Shown: positions 43,784 to 53,541 of the stretch, in pieces
Layout of the letters: each line of letters begins with the position of its first letter
Numbering within the stretch: position 1 is the stretch's first letter
Source: Streptomyces aureocirculatus
GTDB taxonomy: Bacteria; Actinomycetota; Actinomycetes; Streptomycetales; Streptomycetaceae
Reading direction: 5' to 3'
NCBI RefSeq assembly: GCF_000720475.1
Contig: NZ_JOAP01000019.1
Location: 248,001-312,000, forward strand
Length of the DNA: 64,000 bases
Made by a program: the position numbers and the translations under genes
The notes under the pieces: generated by a model
Databases searched by the model: none
What the model was told of the DNA's origin: nothing
The model's input: only the letters and a program-made list of their open reading frames with translations

Positions 43784-46700
43784 GTGGCCGACCGTCTCAT
43801 CGTCCGTGGCGCGCGCGAGCACAATCTCAAAAATGTCTCGCTCGACCTCCCGCGTGACTCCCTCATCGTCTTCACCGGTCTGTCCGGGTCCGGCAAGTCC
43901 TCGCTCGCGTTCGACACGATCTTCGCCGAGGGGCAGCGCCGGTACGTCGAGTCCCTGTCCTCGTACGCCCGCCAGTTCCTCGGTCAGATGGACAAGCCGG
44001 ACGTGGACTTCATTGAAGGCCTCTCCCCGGCGGTCTCCATCGACCAGAAGTCGACCTCGCGCAACCCGCGCTCCACGGTCGGCACCATCACCGAGGTCTA
44101 TGACTATCTGCGCCTGCTCTTCGCGCGCATCGGCAAGCCGCACTGCCCCGAGTGCGGCCGCCCGATCTCCCGCCAGTCGCCGCAGGCCATCGTCGACAAG
44201 GTCCTCGAGCTGCCCGAGGGCAGCCGCTTCCAGGTCCTCTCGCCGCTGGTGCGCGAGCGCAAGGGCGAGTTCGTCGACCTCTTCTCCGACCTCCAGACGA
44301 AGGGCTACAGCCGCGCCCGGGTGGACGGCGAGACCATCCAGCTCTCCGAGCCGCCCACGCTGAAGAAGCAGGAGAAGCACACCATCGAGGTGGTCGTCGA
44401 CCGCCTCACCGTCAAGGACAGCGCCAAGCGCCGCCTCACGGACTCCGTGGAGACCGCGCTCGGCCTCTCCGGCGGCATGGTCGTCCTGGACTTCGTGGAC
44501 CTCCCCGCGGACGACCCCGAGCGCGAGCGGATGTACTCGGAGCACCTCTACTGCCCCTACGACGACCTGTCCTTCGAAGAGCTCGAGCCCCGCTCCTTCT
44601 CCTTCAACTCGCCCTTCGGCGCCTGCCCAGACTGCACCGGCATCGGTACGCGGATGGAGGTCGACCCCGAGCTGATCGTCCCCGACGAGGACAAGTCGCT
44701 CGACGAGGGCGCCATCCACCCCTGGTCGCACGGCCACACGAAGGACTACTTCGCACGCCTGGTCGGCGCCCTGGCCGACGCGCTCGGCTTCGCTACGGAC
44801 ATGCCCTGGGCCGGCCTGCCGCAGCGCGCCAAGAAGGCACTCCTGAACGGCCACAAGACCCAGATCGAGGTCCGCTACCGCAACCGCTACGGCAGGGAGC
44901 GGGTCTACACCACCGCCTTCGAAGGCGCCGTCCCCTTCGTCAAGCGGCGGCACAGCGAGGCCGAGAGCGACTCCAGCCGCGAGCGCTTCGAGGGCTATAT
45001 GCGCGAGGTGCCCTGCCCCACCTGTGAGGGCACGCGCCTCAAGCCGATCGTCCTCGCTGTCACGGTGATGGGGAAGTCCATCGCCGAGGTCTCCGCGATG
45101 TCCATCAGCGACTGCGCGGACTTCCTCGCCAGGCTGAAGCTGACCGCCCGCGACAAGAAGATCGCCGAGCGCGTGCTGAAGGAGGTCAACGAACGGCTGC
45201 GCTTCCTGGTCGACGTCGGCCTCGACTATCTGTCGCTGAACCGCGCCGCGGGCACCCTCTCCGGCGGTGAGGCCCAGCGCATCCGCCTGGCCACGCAGAT
45301 CGGCTCCGGGCTCGTCGGCGTGCTCTACGTCCTGGACGAGCCGTCCATCGGCCTGCACCAGCGCGACAACCACCGCCTCATCGAGACCCTTGTCCGGCTG
45401 CGCGACATGGGCAACACCCTGATCGTCGTCGAGCACGACGAGGACACCATCAAGGTCGCCGACTGGGTCGTCGACATCGGCCCCGGCGCGGGCGAGCACG
45501 GCGGCAACGTCGTGCACAGCGGCTCCCTGAAGGAGCTGCTCGACAACGACAAGTCGGTCACCGGGCAGTATCTGTCGGGCAAGCGGGCCATCCCCGTCCC
45601 CGACGTCCGCCGCCCCGCCGACCCCACGCGCAGGCTCACGGTGCACGGCGCCCGCGAGAACAACCTCCAGGACATCGACGTCTCCTTCCCGCTCGGCGTC
45701 CTCACGGCCGTCACGGGCGTCTCGGGATCCGGCAAGTCGACGCTGGTCAACGACATCCTCTACACGCACCTGGCCCGGGAGCTGAACGGCGCCAGGTCCG
45801 TCCCCGGGCGGCACACGCGCGTGGAGGGCGATGACCTCGTCGACAAGGTGGTGCACGTCGACCAGTCGCCCATCGGCCGCACCCCGCGGTCGAACCCGGC
45901 GACGTACACCGGAGTCTTCGACCACGTCCGCAAGCTGTTCGCCGAGACCACGGAGGCCAAGGTCCGGGGCTATCTCCCCGGTCGCTTCTCCTTCAACGTC
46001 AAGGGCGGCCGCTGCGAGAACTGCTCCGGCGACGGCACCATCAAGATCGAGATGAACTTCCTCCCGGACGTGTACGTCCCGTGCGAGGTCTGCCACGGCG
46101 CGCGGTACAACCGCGAGACCCTGGACGTGCACTACAAGGGCAAGTCCATCGCCGAGGTCCTCGACATGCCCATCGAGGAGGCGCTCGACTTCTTCGAGGC
46201 GGTGCCCGCCATCGCCCGCCACCTGCGGACCCTCCACGACGTGGGCCTCGGGTACGTCAGGCTCGGCCAGTCCGCGCCCACGCTCTCCGGAGGCGAGGCC
46301 CAGCGCGTGAAGCTCGCCAGCGAGCTCCAGAAGCGCTCCACGGGCCGCACGGTCTACGTCCTCGACGAGCCGACCACCGGTCTGCACTTCGAAGACATCA
46401 GCAAGCTCATCACGGTCCTCTCGGGGCTCGTCGACAAGGGCAACACGGTCATCGTCATCGAGCACAACCTCGACGTGATCAAGACCGCCGACTGGGTCGT
46501 CGACATGGGCCCGGAGGGCGGCAGCGGCGGTGGCCTCGTCATCGCCGAGGGCACCCCCGAGCAGGTCGCCGGCGTGCCCGCCAGCCACACCGGCAAGTTC
46601 CTGCGGGACATCATCGCCGCGGACCGGATCAGCGACGCGGCGGTGCCGCAGGCGCGCAGGGGCGCGAAGAAGGCCACCGTCAGGAAGACAGTGGCCGCCG

Positions 46701-46924
46701 CGGCGACCACCAAGAAGACGGCCACGGCTAAGACCGCCACCAAGCAGGCAGCCACGAAGCAGGCGCCCACGAAGCAGGTGGCTCCCAAGCAGGCGGCCAC
46801 GAAGCAGGCGCCCACGAAGCAGGCGGCCACTAGGCAGGCGGCGGCCAAGAAGGCGGCGCCCAAGAAGACGGTTGCCAAGAAGGGTGCTGCCAAGAAGGCC
46901 GCCACGCGGTCTCGCACGGCCTGA
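43784..46924 (+). CDS. uvrA: UvrABC excinuclease subunit A with Lys/Ala-rich tail
   Basis: GTG at 43784 (AAGAAAGG upstream); 1046 residues. First ABC: Walker A GLSGSGKS (32-39), zinc site CPECG (121-125), and signature [21 protein letters not shown]. Second [16 protein letters not shown], the zinc module CENCSGDG and CEVCHGARY, then [19 protein letters not shown]. It scans DNA for bulky lesions and loads UvrB. The catalytic part ends near residue 955; the last about 90 residues are histone-H1-like [11 protein letters not shown] repeats, a non-standard extension. Confidence 0.98.
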   Translation: MADRLIVRGAREHNLKNVSLDLPRDSLIVFTGLSGSGKSSLAFDTIFAEGQRRYVESLSSYARQFLGQMDKPDVDFIEGLSPAVSIDQKSTSRNPRSTVGTITEVYDYLRLLFARIGKPHCPECGRPISRQSPQAIVDKVLELPEGSRFQVLSPLVRERKGEFVDLFSDLQTKGYSRARVDGETIQLSEPPTLKKQEKHTIEVVVDRLTVKDSAKRRLTDSVETALGLSGGMVVLDFVDLPADDPERERMYSEHLYCPYDDLSFEELEPRSFSFNSPFGACPDCTGIGTRMEVDPELIVPDEDKSLDEGAIHPWSHGHTKDYFARLVGALADALGFATDMPWAGLPQRAKKALLNGHKTQIEVRYRNRYGRERVYTTAFEGAVPFVKRRHSEAESDSSRERFEGYMREVPCPTCEGTRLKPIVLAVTVMGKSIAEVSAMSISDCADFLARLKLTARDKKIAERVLKEVNERLRFLVDVGLDYLSLNRAAGTLSGGEAQRIRLATQIGSGLVGVLYVLDEPSIGLHQRDNHRLIETLVRLRDMGNTLIVVEHDEDTIKVADWVVDIGPGAGEHGGNVVHSGSLKELLDNDKSVTGQYLSGKRAIPVPDVRRPADPTRRLTVHGARENNLQDIDVSFPLGVLTAVTGVSGSGKSTLVNDILYTHLARELNGARSVPGRHTRVEGDDLVDKVVHVDQSPIGRTPRSNPATYTGVFDHVRKLFAETTEAKVRGYLPGRFSFNVKGGRCENCSGDGTIKIEMNFLPDVYVPCEVCHGARYNRETLDVHYKGKSIAEVLDMPIEEALDFFEAVPAIARHLRTLHDVGLGYVRLGQSAPTLSGGEAQRVKLASELQKRSTGRTVYVLDEPTTGLHFEDISKLITVLSGLVDKGNTVIVIEHNLDVIKTADWVVDMGPEGGSGGGLVIAEGTPEQVAGVPASHTGKFLRDIIAADRISDAAVPQARRGAKKATVRKTVAAAATTKKTATAKTATKQAATKQAPTKQVAPKQAATKQAPTKQAATRQAAAKKAAPKKTVAKKGAAKKAATRSRTA

Positions 46925-46971
46925 GTGCCAGGGCCGGTCCGTGGCCGGTTCGGGGGGCGGTCTCTCCGGCC

Positions 46972-47045
46972 CCGGCCCCGGCCCCGGTTCCGGCCCCGGC
47001 CCCGGTTCCGGCCCCGGCCCCGGTTCCGGCCCCGGCCCCGGTTCC
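46972..47045. repeat. 18-bp tandem repeat, four copies, downstream of uvrA
   Basis: Units of CCGGCCCCGGCCCCGGTT are virtually identical. The region 46925-47175 holds no gene; the repeat lies between uvrA and the enoyl-CoA hydratase gene. Confidence 0.9.
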
Positions 47046-47175
47046 GGTCACGTCAGCGCGTCGTCCCCGCAGGGACGGCGCGCGGACGTCTTGTTGTGCG
47101 TGCGCCGACGTGATCGGCTGGGCCGTGCGGGCCCCGGGCCCGGCGCGGACAAGAGCAGCGAGGAGAGGGCGGACC

Positions 47176-48045
47176 ATGACCGAGGAGACGACGCACGCCA
47201 AGCCCGACGCCCCGCCCGTGCGGGTCGAACGCAGCGGCCCCGTCACCACGGTCGTCCTCTGCCGCCCGCACGCGCGCAACGCGGTCGACGGCCCCACCGC
47301 CCGTGCGCTCGCCGACGCCTTCCGGGCCTTCGACGCCGACTCCGAGGCCTCGGTCGCCGTCCTGTGGGGCGAGGGCGGCACCTTCTGCGCGGGCGCCGAC
47401 CTCAAGGCCCTCGGCACGCCCGACGCCAACGACGTCACCGAGATCGACGACGCGAGCGGCACCGACGGCACCGACGGTCCCGACAACGGGCCGATGGGGC
47501 CGACGCGCCTGAACCTGTCCAAGCCAGTGATCGCCGCGGTCTCCGGTCACGCCGTCGCGGGCGGCCTGGAGCTGGCGCTCTGGTGCGACCTGAGGGTGGC
47601 CGAGGAGGACGCCGTGTTCGGGGTGTTCTGCCGCCGCTGGGGCGTACCGCTCATCGACGGCGGGACGGTGCGGCTGCCCCGGATCGTCGGCGAGGGCCGC
47701 GCCCTGGACCTCATACTCACCGGTCGTCCGGTCGACGCGGCGGAGGCCCTCGGCATGGGGCTCGTCAACCGCGTCGTACCGAAGGGGGCCGGGCGTGCGG
47801 CGGCCGAGCGGCTCGCCGCGGAGATCGCCGCGTTCCCGCAGACCTGTCTGCGGCACGACCGGCTCTCCGCCCGCGAACAGCACGGGCTGAACGAACGGCA
47901 GGCCCTCGCGGGCGAACTGCGGCACGGCCTGCACTCGCTCGCCGAAGCGGCCGAGGGCGTCGCACGGTTCGCCGCGGGAGCGGGACGGCACGGCGCCTTC
48001 GGCCCCGATGACCGCGGCGTACCTCCTGGGGCCGAACCCCGGTAG
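47176..48045 (+). CDS. enoyl-CoA hydratase/isomerase family protein
   Basis: ATG at 47176 follows GGAGAGGGCGG; 289 residues. Crotonase fold: VLCRPHARNAVDGPTARALADAF, oxyanion-hole block GGTFCAGADLKAL (about 73-85), SKPVIAAVSGHAVAGGLELALWCDLRVA (about 116-143) and VPLIDGGTVRLPRIVG. A short Asp/Gly/Thr-rich insertion (about 90-112) precedes the second oxyanion block. Likely beta-oxidation or other CoA-ester chemistry; the specific substrate cannot be read. Confidence 0.9.
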   Translation: MTEETTHAKPDAPPVRVERSGPVTTVVLCRPHARNAVDGPTARALADAFRAFDADSEASVAVLWGEGGTFCAGADLKALGTPDANDVTEIDDASGTDGTDGPDNGPMGPTRLNLSKPVIAAVSGHAVAGGLELALWCDLRVAEEDAVFGVFCRRWGVPLIDGGTVRLPRIVGEGRALDLILTGRPVDAAEALGMGLVNRVVPKGAGRAAAERLAAEIAAFPQTCLRHDRLSAREQHGLNERQALAGELRHGLHSLAEAAEGVARFAAGAGRHGAFGPDDRGVPPGAEPR

Positions 48046-48128
48046 TCGCGACACCGGACCCCGGTAGCCGCAACAACGGTGTGCCAGGGTTGCCAGGGCC
48101 CGCGACAACGCACCCCAGGACCCGCTAC

Positions 48129-48713
48129 CTACGCCTCCCCGGTGCCCGGCTCCGAGAACTGCATGTCCAACTGGATCTTCACGACCTCGCCGAGCATGCC
48201 GGGGGCGAACGTGAGCCCGTACTCGCTGCGGCGGATCTCGCCCGTCGCCTCGAAGCCGGCGTGCCGGACCTCGCCGAACGCGCCGAGGCCGCCGAACTCC
48301 ACGGCGAGCGTCACCGGGCGGGTGACGTCGCCGATCGTCAGGTCGCCCGCCATCGTCCACTCCTCACCGGCGCCCGTGATCCGCCGCGAACGGAACGCCA
48401 TCGTCGGACGGTGCTCCACATCGAGCAGGTCGGAGGCGCGCACGTGCGCGTCGCGGTCGGTGTTGCCGGTGTCGATCGACGCCAGGGCGATGGTGGCGTT
48501 CACCGCGGTGTCCTCCAGGGTCTCGCCCACCACCAGCTCCGCGTCGAACTCCGTGAAGCGGCCCCGCACCTTGGAGATGCCGAGGTGGCGGATGGTGAAG
48601 TTGACGGCCGAGTGCAGCGGGTCGTGCGCCCAGCGGCCCGCGGGCAACGGCAGGGCGGGGACGGCGGTGGAGGTCAGGGAATCAGCGGCGGCGGTGTTGG
48701 TCTCGAAGCTCAT
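48129..48713 (-). CDS. YceI-family protein
   Basis: 194 residues without a signal peptide. YceI lipocalin-like pattern: WAHDPLHSAVNFTIRHLGISKVRGRFTEFDAEL, then DVEHRPTMAFRS, TMAGDLTIGDVTRPVTLAVEF and a closing FEATGEIRRSEYGL. The family binds polyisoprenoids or fatty amides in an internal barrel and is often stress-linked. It is divergent from an XRE/MmyB-type regulator, which may control it. Confidence 0.92.
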   Translation of the reverse strand: MSFETNTAAADSLTSTAVPALPLPAGRWAHDPLHSAVNFTIRHLGISKVRGRFTEFDAELVVGETLEDTAVNATIALASIDTGNTDRDAHVRASDLLDVEHRPTMAFRSRRITGAGEEWTMAGDLTIGDVTRPVTLAVEFGGLGAFGEVRHAGFEATGEIRRSEYGLTFAPGMLGEVVKIQLDMQFSEPGTGEA

Positions 48714-48825
48714 GCCGTCCACTCTGCGGCGGCGCGGGAACCCGAGGGAGGCCGGGCCGAGACTGGTAGTGGCAGGGACACGCTGAGGGCGGCCAGGCCG
48801 GAAAGCGTCCTGGTACGTTCGAACG

Positions 48826-49686
48826 GTGAGCGACAACGAGCTGGGAGCCTTTCTGCGCGCCCGCCGCGAAGCCGTCACCCCCACCGAAGTGGGGCTGCCG
48901 AGCGGCCCGCGCCGCCGCACCCCCGGGCTGCGCCGCTCCGAGGTCGCCACCCTCGCGGGCATCAGCGTCGAGTATCTGACCCGCCTCGAACAGGGGCGCG
49001 ACCGCAACCCCTCGCCGTCCGTGCTCGGTTCGCTCGCCGACGTACTGCGGCTGACCGTCGAGGAGCGCCTGCATCTGCGCCGCCTCGACCGGGCGAGCAG
49101 CGGGGCGGACGACCCCTGCTGCTCGGCGGCGCCGCCGCCCGCCCTGGCCGTGCGCCCCACCGTGCGCGCCCTCGTCGACCGCCTCGAACCCACTCCGGCG
49201 GTGCTGCTCAACCGGCTCAGCGACGTCCTCACGTACACGACGGGCTACGAACGGATCGTCCGGCCCCTCGGACTGCTCGACGACGACAGGCCCAATCTGA
49301 TGCGCTTCGTCTTCACCGACGTACGGGCGCGCACCGCGTTCACCGAGTGGGACCTCGTCGCCGACGACCAGATCGCGGTGCTGCGCAGCGAATCGCCGAT
49401 GATCGACCTCCATGTGCGCGAGTTCGTCGACGAGTTGACGGTGCTCGCGGGGAAGCCGTTCGCCGAGCGCATCGAAGGTGTCCCCGGTGTGCCGCGCCGT
49501 AGCGGCGTGCAGAGCCTGACCCACCCGCAGGTGGGTGCGCTGCGCCTCGCGTACGAGTCGCTCGCCCTGCCGGACGTGGACGGGCAGCGGCTGCTGGTCC
49601 ACCTGCCCGCGGACGACGCCACCACGGCGGCGCTCGATCGTCTGAACGGCCGTCGGCCCGGCGGCCTGCGCGTGGTGGGCGACTGA
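48826..49686 (+). CDS. XRE/MmyB-type transcriptional regulator
   Basis: The GTG start has TACGTT six bases upstream (leaderless type); 286 residues. The N-terminal helix-turn-helix with GLRRSEVATLAGISVEYLTRLEQGRDRNPSPSVLGSLADVLRLT (about 35-78) is diagnostic of MmyB-like regulators. The C-terminal ligand-binding half (LVDRLEPTPAVLLNRLSDVLTYT, NLMRFVF, LTHPQVGALRLAYESLALP) resembles the PAS-like domain that binds fatty acids. Probably regulates the divergent YceI gene. Confidence 0.92.
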   Translation: MSDNELGAFLRARREAVTPTEVGLPSGPRRRTPGLRRSEVATLAGISVEYLTRLEQGRDRNPSPSVLGSLADVLRLTVEERLHLRRLDRASSGADDPCCSAAPPPALAVRPTVRALVDRLEPTPAVLLNRLSDVLTYTTGYERIVRPLGLLDDDRPNLMRFVFTDVRARTAFTEWDLVADDQIAVLRSESPMIDLHVREFVDELTVLAGKPFAERIEGVPGVPRRSGVQSLTHPQVGALRLAYESLALPDVDGQRLLVHLPADDATTAALDRLNGRRPGGLRVVGD

Positions 49687-49749
49687 CCCGGCCCTACGTC
49701 TCCTGGGGCCCCTACGGCTCCTGGCGTCCTTGCGCCCCGCCCGGCGCTT

Positions 49750-50895
49750 CTACGCCTCGCCCAACTCCCGCGCGTACGGCGGCTCCGCGCCCGCGCGCGA
49801 GCAGGTGATCGCCGCCGCGCGCGCCGCGAACCGCAGTACCGCCTGCCAGTCGTCCGCGCCGAGGCCCGCCACCGCGTCCGCGGACAGCGCGTCGCGTGCG
49901 TCAAGGGCGTGCAGCAGCGCGGCGTTGACCGTGTCGCCCGCGCCGATCGTGTCCACGACGTCGACCGCGACACCGGGCACGGACACCTCGCCGCCGTCGC
50001 GTGTGAAGACGGAAAGGCCGTCGCCGCCCCGCGTCACCACCACGGCCGCGGGCCCCGCCGCCAGCCACTCCTGGGGCGTTCCGCCCAGCCAGCGCGCGTC
50101 CTCCTCCGACACCTTCAGGAGTGTCACCGACGGCAGCCAGCTCTTGAAGCGGGCGCGGTAGGCGTCGGCGTCGGGGATGAGACCGGAGCGGATGTTGGGG
50201 TCGAGCGCCGTGCAGACGCCGCGCTCCGCCGCGTCCCGCATCAGCTCCTCGTAGGCGGTCGCGCCCGGCTCCAGGGCGAGCGAGCAGGTCCCGAAGGACA
50301 TCGCCCGTACGCCGTCCGGGAGCCGGGAGGGCGCCGAGAAGAGGCGGTCCGCGGTGCCGTCGACGTAGAAGGAGTAACCGGCGGAACCGTCCGCGCCGAT
50401 CGAGGCGACGGCCAGCGTCGTCGGCTCGTCCCCGCGCTGGACGTACCGCACGTCGACACCGGCGGCCCGCAGCCCCGCGAGCAGCGCGTCGCCGAACGCG
50501 TCGGACGAGACCCGGGAGCAGAAGGCGGTGGGGGAGCCGAGGCGGCCGAGGGCGATCGCGGTGTTGTACGGGCCGCCGCCGAGGCGCGGCGCCAGCGCGG
50601 GCAGGGCGGGGACCCGGCCCTCGGCGCCCGCACCCGGGTTTGCGCCAGCGCCCGCACCCGGGTTTGCGCCAGCGCTCGCGCCTGGGTTTGCGCCAGCGCT
50701 CGCGCCCGGGTCTGCGCCCGCGCCCGGGTCTGCGCCCGCGCCCGGGCCCGCACCCAGGTTCCCACCCGGGCCCGCACCCAGGTTCCGGCCCGCGTCGGCA
50801 CCGGCGTCGTCCACCCGCGCCGCGTGCCGTTCGTCCCGTGACGTCGGGGTCTGCGGAACGAGGTCGATCAGGGCCTCTCCTGCGACGACTATCAC
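49750..50895 (-). CDS. PfkB-family sugar kinase (fructokinase-like) with repeat insert
   Basis: GTG at 50895 follows GGAAGGGGACC; 381 residues. After VIVVAGEALIDLVPQ (1-15) comes a Gly/Ala/Asn/Pro/Asp repeat of about 60 residues (about 35-93), encoded by a 24-bp minisatellite at about 50630-50790. The fold then continues with LGGGPYNTAIALGRLG (105-120), the sugar-site region, and the C-terminal DTIGAGDTVNAALLHAL anion hole. It probably phosphorylates fructose or a related sugar. The insert is in the beta-sheet lid region and may be tolerated. Confidence 0.88.
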   Translation of the reverse strand: MIVVAGEALIDLVPQTPTSRDERHAARVDDAGADAGRNLGAGPGGNLGAGPGAGADPGAGADPGASAGANPGASAGANPGAGAGANPGAGAEGRVPALPALAPRLGGGPYNTAIALGRLGSPTAFCSRVSSDAFGDALLAGLRAAGVDVRYVQRGDEPTTLAVASIGADGSAGYSFYVDGTADRLFSAPSRLPDGVRAMSFGTCSLALEPGATAYEELMRDAAERGVCTALDPNIRSGLIPDADAYRARFKSWLPSVTLLKVSEEDARWLGGTPQEWLAAGPAAVVVTRGGDGLSVFTRDGGEVSVPGVAVDVVDTIGAGDTVNAALLHALDARDALSADAVAGLGADDWQAVLRFAARAAAITCSRAGAEPPYARELGEA

Positions 50896-51114
50896 TGACG
50901 GTCCCCTTCCGCGCTCCCGTGCTCCCGTGCTCCGGTGCCCCGGTGGTGTGTCCCGACGGCGTACCGGCGGCGTCCTGCGCACAGGCTAGGGCCCGCGGGA
51001 GCGGGGTGCGGTCGATGCGGGCGGCACTCGGGCGCCGCGGAGCCGCACCCGGTCACCGGATCGCCCCCCGGTAGGGTCTATGCGTCGCTGAACCCCCTGA
51101 CCTGTGGAGAGTCC

Positions 51115-51534
51115 ATGCCCGGCACGTCCCCCGCCCGCCGTACCGTGCTGCGCGCCGCCGCGCTCGTCCCGGCAGCGGGACTCGGGCTCGCCGCCTGCTC
51201 GACCGGCGGCAACGGCAACCGGTCGGCGCCGAAGGAGCCGGTGGACCTGGGCGCGGCCGACGAGGTCCCGGTGGGCTCCGCCAAGCTCTACACCGACGAG
51301 AACGTGGTGGTCAGCCGGATCGCCGACGACGAGTACAAGGCGTTCAGCAGCATCTGCACCCATGCGCGGTGCCCCATCCAGAAGCTCAGGGGCTCCAAGC
51401 TGACCTGCCAGTGCCACGGCAGCGAGTTCGACGCCAAGAGCGGCAAGGTGCTCCGCGAGCCCGCCGTGTCACCCCTGGAGGAGCTGCCGGTGAAGGTGGA
51501 AGGCGGCAAGATCGTGGCGGGCCCAGGCGCCTGA
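51115..51534 (+). CDS. Rieske (2Fe-2S) lipoprotein, Tat-exported
   Basis: ATG at 51115 follows TGGAGAG; TAGGGT at 51072-51077 may be its -10. 139 residues. Tat signal with RRTVLR (8-13) and a lipobox LAAC (Cys28). Rieske ligands: CTH (C81, H83) and CQCH (C98, H101), with the flanking Cys86 and Cys100 for the disulfide. It probably transfers electrons at the outer face of the membrane. It is not near a cytochrome bc cluster. Confidence 0.93.
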   Translation: MPGTSPARRTVLRAAALVPAAGLGLAACSTGGNGNRSAPKEPVDLGAADEVPVGSAKLYTDENVVVSRIADDEYKAFSSICTHARCPIQKLRGSKLTCQCHGSEFDAKSGKVLREPAVSPLEELPVKVEGGKIVAGPGA

Positions 51535-51554
51535 CCGGGCCCGAGCCCCCGAGC

Positions 51555-52640
51555 TCAACTCCAGTCCCACGACATTCCGACGAGCCCGGCCCGCACCTGC
51601 GGTTCCACGAGGTGCACCGACCGGTGGCTGCCGCTCAGCGTCAGCTCCTGGCGCCCCAGGCGCGGGGCGGCCGCCGAGTGCTGGGTGAAGCGGTGGCAGC
51701 GTACGGGTAGCGCGTTCTCGGCGAACCTGACCTGAAGGGCGTACTGGCCGCCGGCGAAGCTGAAACCGCGTACGTACTCGGTGCTCGTGCCGGCCGTGCC
51801 GTCCTCGAAGCCGTAACAGAACAGATGGGTGTCGCCCGCCCGTAGCCGCGCGTCGAACAGGAGCTCCGCGACCAGGACGCCGGTGTCGTGGTGCCAGCGC
51901 ACGCGGCCGGTGCGACAGTTCTCCAGGGCGCGCACCTCCACGTGTTCGGGGGAGGAGCCGGGGTCGCCGTGATGGATGGCCAGGTAACGGTCGATGCCGT
52001 CCTTGTGGGAGCGCACGACGTGCTGGGAGTCGCGCCCGAGGAGTTCGCGGTGCGCGCCGATGCGTACGCGCTCGTGATGACCGACGGTGTGCAGACCGCC
52101 GTCGCGCGGCGCCTCCAGGTCGGCGAGCAGCGACTGCAGGACGTCCGACGCCTCCATCAGGGAGCGGTACGAGCGGGCGGCGGGCCGCTCCGCGTCCGGT
52201 CGCTCGTCGGCCTTGGCGAGCAGCCGGATCAGGGACTCCTCGGGGAGCCGCAGTATCTCCTCCAGGGCGCGTACGGCGCGCAGCGACTCGGCGCGCTGGG
52301 GGCGCCGCGCGCCCTGCTGCCAGTAGCTCAGGCTGGTCACGCCGACATGGACGCCCGCCCGCGCGAGGTGGTGGCGGACGCGCTGCAGGGGCAGCCGCCG
52401 GGCGGCGATGGCGGCCCGCAGGGCGACGTGGAAGGGGCCGGTGCGCAGGGCGGTGGCCAGGTCCTCCGCGCGGTCGTCCGAGGGCGGGGCGGGAGAAGCG
52501 AGGGAGGGGGTGGCGGGAGGAGAGGCGGAGGGAGTGGCGAGAGGAGAGGCGGAGGGAGTGGCGGGAGGAGAGGCGACGGGGGTGACAGGGGTGACAGGGG
52601 GAGAGGCGACGGGGGAGGCGTGGGGGGAGGCGTGCCGCAC
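51555..52640 (-). CDS. XRE-family regulator with Ser/Pro-rich N-terminus
   Basis: GTG at 52640 follows AGAAAGGA at six bases; 361 residues. The first 55 residues are a SP/TP repeat encoded by a 27-bp DNA repeat at about 52490-52615. A helix-turn-helix follows (about 68-135, with VGVTSLSYWQQGARRPQRAESLRAVRALEEIL) and a C-terminal beta-rich sensory region (NCRTGRVRWHHDTGVLVAELLFDARLRAGDTHLF). The family is typical of Streptomyces; the target is unknown. GTGAAC/GTTCAC sites lie just upstream. Confidence 0.82.
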   Translation of the reverse strand: MRHASPHASPVASPPVTPVTPVASPPATPSASPLATPSASPPATPSLASPAPPSDDRAEDLATALRTGPFHVALRAAIAARRLPLQRVRHHLARAGVHVGVTSLSYWQQGARRPQRAESLRAVRALEEILRLPEESLIRLLAKADERPDAERPAARSYRSLMEASDVLQSLLADLEAPRDGGLHTVGHHERVRIGAHRELLGRDSQHVVRSHKDGIDRYLAIHHGDPGSSPEHVEVRALENCRTGRVRWHHDTGVLVAELLFDARLRAGDTHLFCYGFEDGTAGTSTEYVRGFSFAGGQYALQVRFAENALPVRCHRFTQHSAAAPRLGRQELTLSGSHRSVHLVEPQVRAGLVGMSWDWS

Positions 52641-52654
52641 CGCAGGTCCTTTCT

Positions 52655-52752
52655 GTGAACGTTCACTGCGGCCGCGCGGGTGTACGCCCCGGCCGGGGCG
52701 GGCGGCCTGATGGGCGTACGACCGGTGTTCACACGGGTACGCCGCCGTTCAC
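52655..52752. promoter_or_regulatory. cluster of GTGAAC/GTTCAC sites between regulator and peptidase genes
   Basis: A perfect 12-bp palindrome GTGAACGTTCAC sits at 52655-52666, 14 bp before the regulator start. Two further GTTCAC half-sites occur at 52727-52732 and 52747-52752, 20 bp apart (two helical turns). The pattern suggests an operator for the XRE regulator, possibly controlling both its own gene and the divergent peptidase. Confidence 0.5.
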
Positions 52753-52870
52753 GCTGCAAGTCATTCCGCATTGAAGCGTGTTGACCTGCACCGGACAACA
52801 CTTGATGCTCAATCGCAGCGTCCGGACGCGCTCCTCCACCTCTCACCCCACTTTGCTCGGGAGGAACGCG

Positions 52871-53536
52871 ATGCACCACAGAAACAGCGGATTCAGCCGT
52901 CGCAGACGGATTTCCGCGCTCACCGCCGCCGCGGCGGCCTTCCTCGCCGTACCGGCGGCCACCGCCGCTGCCGCGCCCCACGGGACGCCGTCTCCCCACA
53001 GCGTGTCGTCGACCGACGCTCCGGCCGCCTCGGGAGCGGCCGGCACGTCGGCTCTCGCGGCCAAGCGTCTGAACATCACCATGCAGGCACAGCAGAAGAC
53101 CAACTGGTGCTGGGCCGCGGCGGGCAACACCATCGCCACGTACCTGGGGAAGAACTACAGCCAGAACCAGTTCTGCAACGCCGCCTTCGGCCGCAACCAG
53201 AACACCGAGTGCCCCAACAACCAGGCCACCCTGGGCAATGTGCAGAACGCCCTGGCCTGGGCGGGCATCAACCGGGGCTCGTACGTCACGGGCTGGCTGC
53301 GCTACCCCACCGTGCAGGCGGAGATCGACGCCAACCGCCCGATCGAGACCCGCATCCTGTGGTCCAACGGCGGCGGCCACATGCACACCATCTACGGCTA
53401 CGACACCGCCGACAACTGGGTGTACTGGGGCGACCCCTGGCCCTCCAGCGACCGCTACAACTGGGCCTCCCACGACTGGTACGTGAACAACAACACCTTC
53501 TCCTGGACCCACTCGCTGTACCGGATAGGGGCGTGA
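52871..53536 (+). CDS. secreted papain-like cysteine peptidase (C39-like)
   Basis: ATG at 52871 follows GGGAGGAA; 221 residues with an Arg-rich n-region and Ala-rich signal peptide (to about 36). The catalytic core is short: NWCWAAAGNTIATYLG (Cys80), GGGHMHTIYGY (His170 or His172) and WGDPW (Asp188). The pattern fits the papain-like cysteine protease AvrRpt2/C39-like family. The target is unknown. The next gene follows by five bases, so the two are co-transcribed. Confidence 0.87.
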   Translation: MHHRNSGFSRRRRISALTAAAAAFLAVPAATAAAAPHGTPSPHSVSSTDAPAASGAAGTSALAAKRLNITMQAQQKTNWCWAAAGNTIATYLGKNYSQNQFCNAAFGRNQNTECPNNQATLGNVQNALAWAGINRGSYVTGWLRYPTVQAEIDANRPIETRILWSNGGGHMHTIYGYDTADNWVYWGDPWPSSDRYNWASHDWYVNNNTFSWTHSLYRIGA

Positions 53537-53541
53537 GCGCG

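Noticed and set aside
43763..46588. long antisense frame opposite uvrA
   Set aside because: Shadow of uvrA; composition is that of reverse-complemented codons.
46972..47045. coding extension of uvrA or the hydratase
   Set aside because: It lies after the uvrA stop and before the ribosome binding site of the hydratase.
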